Shown piece after piece: positions 44,165 to 55,800 of a stretch of DNA of 64,000 nt. Below the pieces are notes generated by a model. It had not been told where the DNA came from. It saw nothing but the letters and a program-made list of their open reading frames with translations, and searched no databases. Both the position numbers and the translations under genes were made by a program. The stretch comes from Humulus lupulus (Eukaryota; Streptophyta; Magnoliopsida; Rosales; Cannabaceae), in assembly GCF_963169125.1 (NCBI RefSeq), contig NC_084795.1:265355042-265419041 (forward strand), given 5' to 3'. Position 1 is the stretch's first letter. Each line of letters begins with the position of its first letter.

Positions 44165-44340
44165 CTTACCTGGGCGAAGATGGAGATTCGGAAGAAGATG
44201 GAAACTTGAACCGGAAGACTTGCGGCTAGATGTTAGACTGGTTTTCGAAGCTCTGAACTCTGGTGCAAGTTCTTGAAAATATTGGTAAAAGTGATGAGTA
44301 AAAATTTCTTAAAGGAGACAAAAAGCCTACTTATAGGGAT
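44165..44340 (-). promoter_or_regulatory. Element D antisense promoter and leader donor candidate
   Basis: On the minus strand CCCTATAAGTAGG (TATAA at 44335-44331) is followed about 165 bases downstream by a donor-like CCCAG/GTAAGAAC (intron start 44169). This could launch a spliced antisense transcript toward the start codon at 43582. Confidence 0.5.
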
Positions 44341-44556
44341 CGAAGGGATAGCCAAAATGCAGTAATCATCACTTCCCACTTTCGAAACGTGGGGAAGTGT
44401 ATAAGCCGTCGAATTGCCTTTTTGGAAACCGAAAGGGCTTGATTAGACATAATTATATCACGGTTTTCGAAAATGCACGGGGATTCTAACAGACATCGTG
44501 GGGATGTGAACGGTTGTTCCTTTAAGTTTCTTTATTGCTGGTCGCACTAAACAAAC

Positions 44557-44569
44557 TTGGGGGAGAAAA
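44557..44569 (+). promoter_or_regulatory. Element D polypurine tract
   Basis: TTGGGGGAGAAAA lies directly before the 3' LTR start TGTTTTCCC. Confidence 0.8.
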
Positions 44570-45177
44570 TGTTTTCCCAAAAATCAGAAGTGAATGACAT
44601 GGCAGGCATTAATTACATGTGGCTGACACCTGGCAGAATCTGTGCTCGACTATCGACCAGGAAGACATCCAGTGTCATGCGATCGGTTTCTTCATACGAC
44701 CAGCCTAGTCGTACACACATTTTTACGCGGAGGAAATCTTAGGCAGTTATGATGGAATCCAAAATTATCTGCCATGATTTCCTGAGTATCCGATTATTTA
44801 GGAAATAATATCTGTAACAAATCAATGTAAATCTTCCCTAAGCCTATAAATAGAAGAGGAGGGCTCAGGGAAGAGGATTCGAACCCTTTTCTTTTGAGCA
44901 AAAAGATCTATTGAGATTAGAGAGAGATTACACGAGAATAATTGTATTTTCTTCTTCAGAGGTCTGTGAAACTCACTGAACCCTAGTTCTTTGATCATGC
45001 CTTTGAATCTTATTTCAATAACAATTTAAGTGGACGTAGGTTATTACCAGATCCTGGGGCCGAACCACTATAAAATCTTGTGTTCTTATTATTTTCGTCA
45101 TCACATTCTTTTCAACGTACTCATACACGTCAAGCGTATTTTGACTCCGTGTCAGTTGGTCAAAATCTGAGTCAACA
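44570..45177 (+). repeat. Element D 3' LTR
   Basis: It starts TGTTTTCCCAAAAATCAG and ends GAGTCAACA, 608 bases, the same length as the 5' LTR. Differences include A/T at base 5, CACGTGG/CATGTGG, CCTTGC/CCTGGC and TTGGGC/TTAGGC. Confidence 0.95.
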
Positions 45178-46590
45178 ATATATATGTAAGATTTTAAAAA
45201 AGTGATTATAAATATGAATTTATAATAAATTCATGTAACTGTAATACCAAATAGTGGGAAATTTGTATAAAAAAAATTATAATAAATATATTTATAATTT
45301 ATTCTAAAATGTATAAAATTACATTAAGTTTAAGTCTCATTCTAAAAAAAACAGTCCTATTATATTTATTTACAAACACAATTAAACTAACTTTTTGAAT
45401 GCTTTTCTTAAAAAATAACAAATATTGTAATTTGAATAAAATCGGTATTATTATTATATTTTTTTATTAACTAATTTTAATACAATATAATAAATATATT
45501 ACCTTTAAACTATAAACACACAAATCACATTTCAAAAAACCTTTTCAATCCTAAAAAAAATCCTATTTTATTTATTTACAAACACACAAATCACAATTAA
45601 ACTAATCTTTTGAATGTTCTTAAAAATTTTGGACCACCAAAACAACAAACACATGTTAGACTTGAAAACTTAAATTTTATAAATAATAGTATAACAAATA
45701 TGTTACCTTTAAACTATAAACACAAATCACATTTAAACTAACATTTTCAATCCTCATTTAAAAATATTTCGATAGCCATGAGCAACACCAAATATCATTC
45801 TAATGAATATTATGCTCTTTCATATAATTCACTCTTTTTTTATTACGATTTGTTTCTTTTTTTTTTATTCCATACAATGTATATAATTTTAAAGTTCCTT
45901 AATTAAATATATGACTCTTTTTATTAATCATAAAATATATGGACATATATGATTTATTATAAAATATATAATATATGTTTCCCTTTCTATATATTTTATT
46001 AACATGTATAAACTTTATGTTTAAAAAAAAAGTTGATACGTACACTATAAAGGTTGTTTCCTTTTTTTAGTTAATACATACATAAAGTTTGTTATTTTCA
46101 TTGCATTACAGTATTATAAAATATATATTGCTTTAATACCAAGATTTTAATAGTGTTTACACTTTCTTTTTAAACAGCGTTAAAAATATCTGTTAAAACA
46201 TCATTAAAAAATCCAAAAAAAAAAAATTGTTTAAAAAAGTGTTAAAACCATCACATTTATAATATATGAAGATAATGTGGAATGAATTAAAGTATTCCTT
46301 AAGTAGGTCAATATTGAAACAATGGTCACCCTTAGCAACAAGATTAACCTCAGATTCCCATCAAAACCCAAAAAGAGTTTTCTTCATAAAAACTCAGCAC
46401 ACAATTGTCACCATATTAGTACAATAAGGAAATATATGATCCACACAACTGTCACAATTCAATCATTCACCATAACAGCATAACCATTTTATTTACACAG
46501 CACTACGCAATTTACCAAAATTACAGCAAGACATAGTTAGTGTAGACAGGCGTAACCATACCAAACCCATGGCTTGTTTACATTGAGGGT
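45178..46590. other. AT-rich 3' flank of the Serinc gene
   Basis: This is A/T-rich sequence with a loosely repeated unit near 45340-45730 (CTATTATATTTATTTACAAACAC and CTTTAAACTATAAACACA recur). The 3' UTR and polyadenylation site of the minus-strand Serinc gene should lie in the right-hand few hundred bases. No coding region is supported. Confidence 0.55.
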
Positions 46591-46880
46591 TTAGAATTCC
46601 CTCTCGGGGAACATAATAGGTGCAATGAGAGACCAGATGTACAGAGCTGCAGTTACCCAACCAGTTATAATCCTCACCCACACGGATGGCCAGCCAACGT
46701 CGACCAACTTCCCGCTTGCGCCGACTGAGGTCGACCACCCAGTTAGAAGCATTGCCGAATACATACTAGCCAGAGAGAAAATAAGGTGGAAAAATGAATA
46801 GGAGTATGACACTGGCTTAGACTTCTCTTTCTCTTCATGCTCGTCTGCCTTGTCCAGTGGTAGCAGAGGCTTCCCAGCAC
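46591..46880 (-). CDS. Serinc exon 6
   Basis: Acceptor AAAAAG/GTGCTGGG (a poor pyrimidine tract, but the only site that keeps the frame), ending at TAA 46593-46591. It encodes the charged loop and the last two membrane segments. Confidence 0.9.
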
Positions 46881-49800
46881 CTTTTTCACATGGAAATCAC
46901 AAGTCAAATTTCAAGAGAAAACTTTGTTGTACTGCAGAATAGGGGAATATATATCAAGAATGAAGTTCATGTTTGATAGGTTTCTTCTTTCAAACGCTCT
47001 TCAGACATAATAATGAGTATGCAAATCTTAATTAGAACAGCGGGAATAAAATAATTAGCGCACACAAAGACCACGGAATTTAGCATTACTGTACAAGCGC
47101 ACATGCACACACAAAAAAAAAACAAATTGCTAATTCAAAAGATGAAATGCCTAATTACCAAAAAAAAAATACATAATAAGAAATGCCCCTGAATCCCTCA
47201 AAATCAAAGAAATATGGAAACCCCGAGCACAATCTAGCATAGTTGCAAAGAAATTGCTTATCAGCAATCTAATGTTTCATAGCTAAGACTTACCAGCACG
47301 AGGGGAGCCTGGTGGAGAGAGAAGAGTAGTAGAAGATCCTGCACGAACAGCTGAATATACAACAGATAGAACAGTCGTACACAGTCCGAGAGTCAATGTC
47401 CCAGTAGAAACTGCTTTAGAATGCTTGTGGAGACCATTGCACTCATAATCCCTAGGTTCACTGGAAAGTGCACTGTAGCAGAGGTATGTGCAATACACAG
47501 ATAGGACTGATGCTGGCAAGATGCTACCGTTTACCTGTTTTTTTATCAGAAAACCAAATCAGGAAAAAATTTGTCAAGATCCTTAAAATATTCATCATTC
47601 ATGTACAATCATAAACCATGTATCCAGTAGCCAATTAGTGACAAAAATCTAAACAAAACAAGAGGATACATAATTTTACAAGGCTTTGAACCAAAGAGAA
47701 AAATAAATATGCAACCAAAATCATAGGTCCAAGAACCGTAGCACATTAAGCTTTCAGGTCTAACTTAGTGTCAAGGCAACCAAGTCATCAACTATAAACT
47801 TACAGCAGGGTGTAGTGCAACTATAGCAAAGACGAACACTGAAATCAAAGTCATAACAATGAAGAAGGTGTTGAGACCACAGTCATGTCCAGATGGTGTG
47901 AACCAGTGGAAGAGAAGTCCAGAAAAGACGAAGCTTGCCAAATAACAAAATAGTGAAACAACAAACAGAGCAATGTACCTGCATTTGAAAGAAGAAAAAA
48001 TATTATTAAAAACCACAAATAAACAAACAAACGTAAGTTAAAATGAATAGATAAACTATATTTAATTGATTTAATTGTTCAGAAAAATAGAGTTTTGGTT
48101 GGTAAAAGGTCCCGCTTTTCACTTGCAAATTGTTTTTCTACCATGGTGTTAAAATTGTTTTCGTGATTTGTGCATTTCTTTTCAATTGGAATTCTTCAGT
48201 TATCAATAAAGTTTGCCAATACTTTTGATCTGTTTTAAAGAAAATGACCCTTCACTTCTTTGTCTCTGAGTACATGTGTGATTTGCAGGATTGATAAAGA
48301 AAACCATTGACAGCCTGTTTTGCATTGTCATTAAGTTTCAGCTTTGCAGTAAAGGCTCTAGAAGGAATTTATTTTAAAAAGATTTACTACTCAAAACTGC
48401 ATTTCTCTTGCGGTTCACTGCTATTCTTAAGGTTAAGGAAGGTGTTTTTTACCAATCTTGTGAAGGATTTGAGCTTATTATTTTAATTCTGCAGACTTTG
48501 GTTAGCTCCCAAACTTGTATTTTCTTTGTACAAGTTTTTTTCTTATAAAAAATAAAATATATTAAATAGTGGCCAATATAACAAGGCTATCGTTCCCGAT
48601 TTTCTCTCTCCCATGGCGAGGAAGAAGCGTGTGGTCCAAAAGTCTGCACCTCGATTGTCTGAGCATGGATCCAATAGTAGTCAGAATAATGAGAAGGAAG
48701 AAGTTGGTGGTGTGATGCCTTCGAATGGATTAAATTTAACAGCAGGAACTATAACAGATGGGGAAACAGTGCAAGAAGAAACGATAACAGAAGTGATTAA
48801 TGATGGTGAATTTGAGATTCCTCAGTCTCCGACTCATGATCGGCGACTGAGTAAGGATTGGGCTCGGCTAGTGGAAGAAGAGATGGATGCTAGTGAAGGT
48901 CAGGAGACTCTCCAGGATTCAGCACGAAAGCATTGGAATTCTTTTGCGAAGGAAAACAGGTTTGCTTGTGACCCCCATCTTGCATATAAGGAACCTCTGC
49001 TTAAGAATGGCATTAAGATTGCTCAAGTCGACCTTGAGGAGGTGAAGTTCCAAGCTGCGAACTGGAGCTCTGCTGTAATCTGTATGGTACTAGGTGCGAA
49101 CCCTCCAATGGCGGTGTTTGAGGGATATATTAAGCAAATTTGGGGCCATCTTGGGATTGAGCAGATAGCACGTATGACCATGGGTTTAACAATGGTGAAA
49201 TTTAATGATGAGGCGACTAGAGATCTGGTTTTAGAGAATGGTGTTCTTCAGTTTGAAACCAGTTATAGTCAGACCATGGTCATCAGATCTTAATGTGGTG
49301 AAGCTAATCCGTTCTGTTCCGTTATGGATTCGACTTCACGATTTAGGTCTTCAATACTGGGGGAACAAATGCCTAAGTGCATTGGTCAGTACTGTTGGGA
49401 AGCCTATTATGGTGGACCAGCATACTAGGGATCGTACCAGGATTCAATTCGCTCGGGTTTTGGTAGAAATGGACATCACGGATACACCACCAAGAGTGAT
49501 TCAATTTCTAAATGAAAATGGTCAGTTGGTGGAGCAGGGGATAGATTACGAATGGTTGCCTGTGAAATGTAAAACGTGTTTGGATTATGGCCACATCATG
49601 GCCGACTGTAGGAAAGGGGATATTGAGAAGAAAGTGAGGAATACAGAGAAGAAGGCTCCTGTGACTAAACCAGAGGATCTCACACAGAATCCTCCCATAT
49701 CGGTTCCTGTTTCCGCTCAGTTGAAACCATCTGGTTCAGGAATAAAAGATGATCAATCGCTGCTTAACTCTGTTTGGAAAACTCCTAGAAGAGCTGTTGG

Positions 49801-52800
49801 GTCAAGAATGAAGGAACCTGTCCCAGGTTCTAATACAGATCATGACCAAGATGTTGGGCATAGGTCTGTGAATAAGTTCAGTATTTTGCAGGAAGAGAAG
49901 GGATATGTGGAAGAGGAGGTAGAGTGTAGAGAGACAAAGGGTCCTGGTTTAATTTCTGCTTAAGCATGGATAGTTACAATATAGGAAGTTGGAATGTTAG
50001 GGGTTTGAATAACAAGGATAAGCAAGATTTTGTGTTAGAGTTTTGCAATGTCAATAAAATTGGAGTAGGGGGTTTGTTAAAAACTAAGTTGAAAGGGAAT
50101 AAAGTTCAGAAGTTAATGGACAAAAAATTTGCTAATTGGGATTTCTTTAATAGCTCTACTGTTGAGGGCAGGTTGTTGATTATATGGAGAAAGGGTTTTG
50201 TTCGAGTTATAGTAATTGCTGAATCACCTCAACATGTTCAGTGTGGTTAAAATGGCTGGGCAAGCTAATGCTTTTTGTCTCACATTTGTTTATGGTTTTA
50301 ATACCATTGAAGATAGGAAGACTCTATAGCATAATCTGGTGCAGCTGAAGTTTCCTGTTTCATCATGGTTAATTCTTGGGGATTTTAACTCAGTTTTTAA
50401 TGTTGATGACAGAAATGGAGGGAATCCCATTACGCAAAATGAAATGGTTGACTCTAATCACTGGTTATCTCAGGCTCATATTGAAGCTCTCAAAAGTCAT
50501 GGGTCAGCTTTCACTTGGACTAACAACCAAGCTGGCACCAATCGAATCTATTCCAAGATAGATCATGTATTTGTCAATGAGGAGTGGCATGATCACTTTC
50601 CTAACACTGCAGCTCGTTTTAGTTGGGAAATCATATCAGATCATTGTTCTTGCATTGTTTCAACTACAGCTACAGAGGCTATTGGGATCAAACCATTTCG
50701 GTATTACAATTTCTGGGCTAATCATCCCGATTTTAAGAGCTTAGTGGAGCAAAATTGGAAGAGACCGTTGACTACTAGAGGTCTAAAAGGGGTCTTCTTA
50801 AAACTGATGAGAGTTAAGCATTGCCTCAAGAAGTTTAATCATGAAGTGATTGGTGACATTGGGAAAAGTTATCAGGAAGCTAAAGCCAGCTACAGTGAGG
50901 CTAAATATCAGGCTCAAACTCATCCGAGAGACAAGATTTACCAGGAGCAAGAAACTAAAGCAGCTGCTAATTTTGATGCTCAAGAGAAAATGTACCATAA
51001 GTTTCTCAGACAGAGGAGCAAAATTACTTGGCTGCAAAAAGGAGATTCCAACACATCTTATTTTCATGCTTGTCTGAAGAAGAGAAAAATGGAAAACAGA
51101 ATTACAACATTCATGACAGACCAAGGTAAAATTAATGAGAATTTTCCTGAAGTAGTACAGCATTCTCTCAATCATTTTCGCTGCTATATGGGCAGCAGTA
51201 GTACTGTCAATACCAGATTAAATTTGATTTGTATTGAGCAGGGATCTAAGCTTTCTTTAGATGAACAACTTGGTTAACTGAAACCTTTCTCGTATAAGGA
51301 AATAAAAAGAGCGATTTTTAGTATCCCTAATACAAAATCACCAGGACTTGATGGGTTTGGATCTGGATTTTTCAAGAAAATGTGGTCTGTTATAGGGGGA
51401 GAAATCTGTGCTGCAGTTTCTAACTTCTTTGAAACAGGACTCATGCCACCTGAGTTTCATAATACAATGATTTCCCTCATCCCTAAACAAGAGAATCCGG
51501 CTAAAGCTATTGCTTACAGACCTATTGCGTGTTGTTCAACGATATACAAGTGCATATCTAAACTGCTATGCTCTAGACTTGCATCTGTCCTTCCTTCTCT
51601 GGTTCATCAAAACCAAGGTGCTTTTGTCCAAGGGAGGTCAATTGCTCACAATGTGATGATTCTCCAAGACATTTTGAAGAACTATAGGAGGGAAAACACT
51701 TCTCCTCGCTGTACTATCAAGATTGATATCAGTAAGGCATATGACACTGTGGATTGGAATTTTGTTGAAGATCTTCTTAATGCTTTAAACATTCCTAGTA
51801 GATTTGTTCAGCTGGTGATGATTTGTATCAAAAGCACAACCTATTCTCTCCTTATGAATGGTAGAATTCAAGGTGGTTTTCAAGGTGCTAAGGGTCTTCG
51901 TCAAGGTGATCCTTTATCTCCTTTGATATTTGTTCTAATTATGGATTATCTAACGAGAAGTCTTCTTCACGTTGCTCAAGACTCTAAATTCAGATATCAT
52001 CCTCTTTGCAAAAGTTTGAAGTTAATAAACTTATGCTTTGCGGATGACTTGATTCTTCTTAGTAAAGGGTCCAAGCAGTCCATTAAAGTTCTTAATGAGG
52101 TCTTGGATGGTTTCAGCAATACTACTGGGCTCCATATCAATGTTAATAAATCACAAATATTCTTTGGAGGGGTTGATCCTAGGGAGAAAGGGGAGATCAT
52201 TAGGGATCTAGGTTAGGCTGAAGGTGCTTTCCCTTTAAAGTACTTAGGGCTGGCTTTAAGACCAACAAAATGGAAAGCTGAGGACTGTGGGATTATCATT
52301 AAAAAAATCAAATTGAGACTTCACACTTGGGGAAGTAGGCACCTGTCATTTGCTGGCAAAGTTCAATTAATTCATTCAATATTACTTGGACTTCGAAATT
52401 ATTGGATGAGTACTTTCATCCTTCCTCAAAGTGTTTCTAAAGAGATTGAGAAACTTTGTAGAGGCTTCCTTTGAGGAATGAACGGGAACAGAAGCAGAAT
52501 TCATGTGGCCTCTTGGGAGAAAGTTTGTCTTCCCAAATCTTATGGTGGTCTTGGGTTTAAAGAAGGGACCAAATGGAATCATGCTATCCTAGCTAAATAC
52601 ATTTGGGCTATCAATGAGAAGAGAGATTTATTGTGGGCCAAGTGGGTGAACACTGTTTATCTCAAGGGGGTATCCATTTGGTCTTATGAGTTAAAGTTGG
52701 ACACAAGCTGGTATTGGCGCAAATTGTGTCGACTGAGACAAAAATTTTCCATGTCTGAGATTCTGAAGGCAGGCTGATCGGGTAAGTTCTGTTCATTTGT

Positions 52801-55800
52801 TCTATATAACAGTTCTCTTCCACCTTCTCAAGTTAGCTATCACAGAGCCATATGGAGTAGTCTCAATCTTCCAAAGCATCGATTTAGGCTTTGGCAAGTT
52901 GTGAATGCTCATCTGTTAACAAAGGACAACTTGAGTAAATTTCACATTGTCTAGATTCATTTCTATGTCCTGTTTGTGGAGACCAGCCTGAATCACATCA
53001 ACACTTATTTTTTAAATGCTGCCTTTCTCGACGAGTTGTGGAGCTAGTGTTCAAGTGGCTGGGTTTCAGAGGGTGGCCGGTGGAGTTTGATGGTTGGTTA
53101 TCTTGGATTTCTCTGACATTGTGAGACTTATAAGCATAGCAGTTAGTGCAGCAACTTGCTATTGTCTTTGGTTGAACAGAAATAGATGTGTATTTGAAGG
53201 CTTTTCCAAAACTGATACTTTGATTGCTTTTGATGTAAAGAGTACAGTGATCTACAGATTATTCGTTGTTAAAAACAGAAAAATGTCTAGACAAGAGAGA
53301 CTTTATACATAGATTAACATGTAATTAGTGCCTTTATTTTTTTGGTTTTGGAGGATCAGCTTGTTGGTCCTCTTGGTTCGTTTTTTTAGTGAGGTGAGGG
53401 TGTAATTTGTTGGTTGATTAATGAAGTAATTTTCTTCCTGATCAAAAAAATAAATAAATAAAATAAAATATATTAAAAGAATCTTCTGGTTAGACATACA
53501 AATTAAAAAAAAAAAAATACTTCGTATAACTATTTTGTGCTTGTTTAGCTGGACAGGAGTTATAAGATAAGAGCAAGTAGTGTTTCATATTGAAGCAAAT
53601 TCAATTTGGGCTTCCCTTCAGGCTCCTTCAACTAAGAATTCTAAGGATTATCCTTCTTATTAACTAGAAAAAAATTATAATATCCTCAAATTTCTATTTC
53701 TCATTCATTCATTTCCCCACACTTCCCTTCAGACTGCTTCAGCTAAGGATTTTCTTTAAGAAGATAGAGAAAGAGACAGCAGATCATCTATTTGCATGGT
53801 AGGTGGACACAAGGAAAAAGAAGATTCGGGTATTGGAAATTTAGCAATGAGAAATAAGGCTTACTGGTCAAATGTGAATATCAGCAGCAACAATATTGAA
53901 AAGAGAAGAGTGTATGCTAAACAAATCTGTACGTTTTTCATGTAGATCAATATTTCTAAGACTATCAAGTGAAAATTCCCTTTTTTCATTTCAGCTTTTC
54001 TACTTTATATGGAAAGCTCAAGTACCTCTAAAGATCAAAAGGTTCAGTTGGTTGTTGTTAGCATTGGAAAAACTCATCACTCAAAATATTACTAAAGAGA
54101 AGGCCATTTCAAGTTACATCCGCAGGTTGCTGTATGTTAGGAATCCGATAAGCCACAGTCTCCATTATGAATTTCATTATATGTGGTTGATGGTGGTGAA
54201 AGAGCTCACATCTGAGTGATCCCTAGGATAGGACGTGTGCTGATTTATTGGGTAGTATGGGTGTGATTTCAACAAAGGGAGGAATTTTTTAAAATTCAGC
54301 CAATAGGGATATGATAGGCCTCCTCTTACTTATGTGTATGCACGTTAGAAGGGGAGTGGTGAGGTGGCTGCTCAGTCAGCTGTTGGAAATGGGTAGACAG
54401 CAAGAATGTAAGTTTGTTGTAAGAGCTGGGGTAGTCTAAGTGGGGAACAGTGAGTATATGATGTACCTCAGTGAATCAGCAATAGAGGAAGTCAAGAGAG
54501 TAGCGTGAGGGGTGTGGAATATTTGAGTGAGTTGTATTTTGGAGAGACACAGGCTAATTCAATTATTCAATGAATTTCTTCCATTGTTCCTCTATTTCTC
54601 TTTTTCTGTGATATTGAATTGGAAGGTTGACCCTATCAATTGGTACCAGAGCCTATCGATCATCAATGGCTAAGAAATTGGAGGCGGTTGTCGAAGCTTT
54701 GGAGGGACGGCTTTCGGATCTGCAATTGGGTGTTCCATCCGAGCTTGCTGCCATGAAGTCCGGTATCAGTTCCATGAAAGAAGGCATCTCTCGGATGCCA
54801 GCAGTGGAGAAGGCTTTGGAACTCATCGTGGCTCAGATGAACCAGCCAACCCGTAAGGATACCGGTGACTCGTCTGCCATCAATGTCGACCAGTCCCGAC
54901 AGGCTTTCGACAGTGATGCAACAACGAGAAGTCGACCACCTGCGTCTCAGGATCGCAGATCCGCTCTACTTCCCCCTCCTTCCCAGTCAGATTCTCCGTT
55001 TTTGGCTCCGTGGTTTGGGCGTGACTATCGTCCACCTCGAATGGAATTGCCTCTGTTCGCCGGCGATAATCCCGAAGGATGGATTTATCGGGCTGAACGC
55101 TATTTTCTGCTGTCACACATGACTGGAGATCAGATGTTGGAAGTGGTCATTATAGGTCTAGAAAAGGGATGCATTAACTTGGTTTTAGTGGGAAAACCAA
55201 AGAAGGCAGATTACTTCATGGGAAACTCTGAAAAAATCTGCTCATGTCTCGATTCCGAGCTCAATCGATGGGGTCGATGTCGGAGGAATTCCTCTCGATG
55301 CGGCAGGAGACAACGGTGAAAGAGTATCGCATTCGTTGGGAGACTTTGGCTTCTCGCATTCCAGATGTTCCAGAACACATCCTTGAGGGTAATTTCATCA
55401 AAGGCTTGAAAGAAGAAATTAAAGGGGCTATCCACATCTTGAAGCCTGTGGGCTTGGCTCAGGTCATGGACATGGCCAAGCGCATAGAAGAGGGCCATCA
55501 AATGTTGGGCAACTCGACACAAACCACTCGTATCGGAAGCTCAAAGATATCATCAACTCCAATTGCTCCAACTCGTTCATCATTCTCTTCATGGTCCAGT
55601 AAGCCCTTGTCGACCCATAGTATCTCCTCTACTCACAGTTTCTCTTCTATGGCATCTCCAATTTTGAACCAGCCGGCAACCAATATGGCAGTGGCTCCCA
55701 AGGGTCAAGCAACAAAACGTATTACTGAGGTAGAGTATCAGGATCGAAAGGCTAGAGGAGTTTGCTTTAAGTGTGAAAAGAAATGGCATCGAAGGCATGA

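Larger units (their letters stand above)
33442..45177 (+). mobile_element. Element D: Tat retrotransposon with an ATATA target duplication
   Basis: Both LTRs are 608 bases, and I count eight substitutions between them (about 1.3%). Flanking pentamers are ATATA on both sides (33437-33441 and 45178-45182). Order: 5' LTR, primer site, gag-pol in one continuous frame (34098-40346) with seven in-frame stops and no frameshift, a hairpin-bearing 3' UTR, an antisense gene (decayed), polypurine tract and 3' LTR. Its sequence differs clearly from elements A-C, so it is a separate Tat family. It is not autonomous in this state. Confidence 0.95.
48567..53461 (+). mobile_element. L1-type LINE in Serinc intron 3
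   Basis: A non-LTR retrotransposon of about 4.9 kb, flanked by a perfect 16-bp target duplication AATAAAATATATTAAA at 48551-48566 and 53462-53477. Its tail is A-rich with TAAA repeats (53445-53461). It has two coding regions, ORF1 with a zinc knuckle and ORF2 with endonuclease, reverse transcriptase and a C-terminal zinc domain, both interrupted. It lies antisense to the Serinc gene and seems full length at the 5' end. Confidence 0.92.

Noticed and set aside
49966..53312. Possibility that the LINE ORF2 is a host gene
   Set aside because: Reverse transcriptase motifs, target duplication and A-rich tail show it is a transposon.
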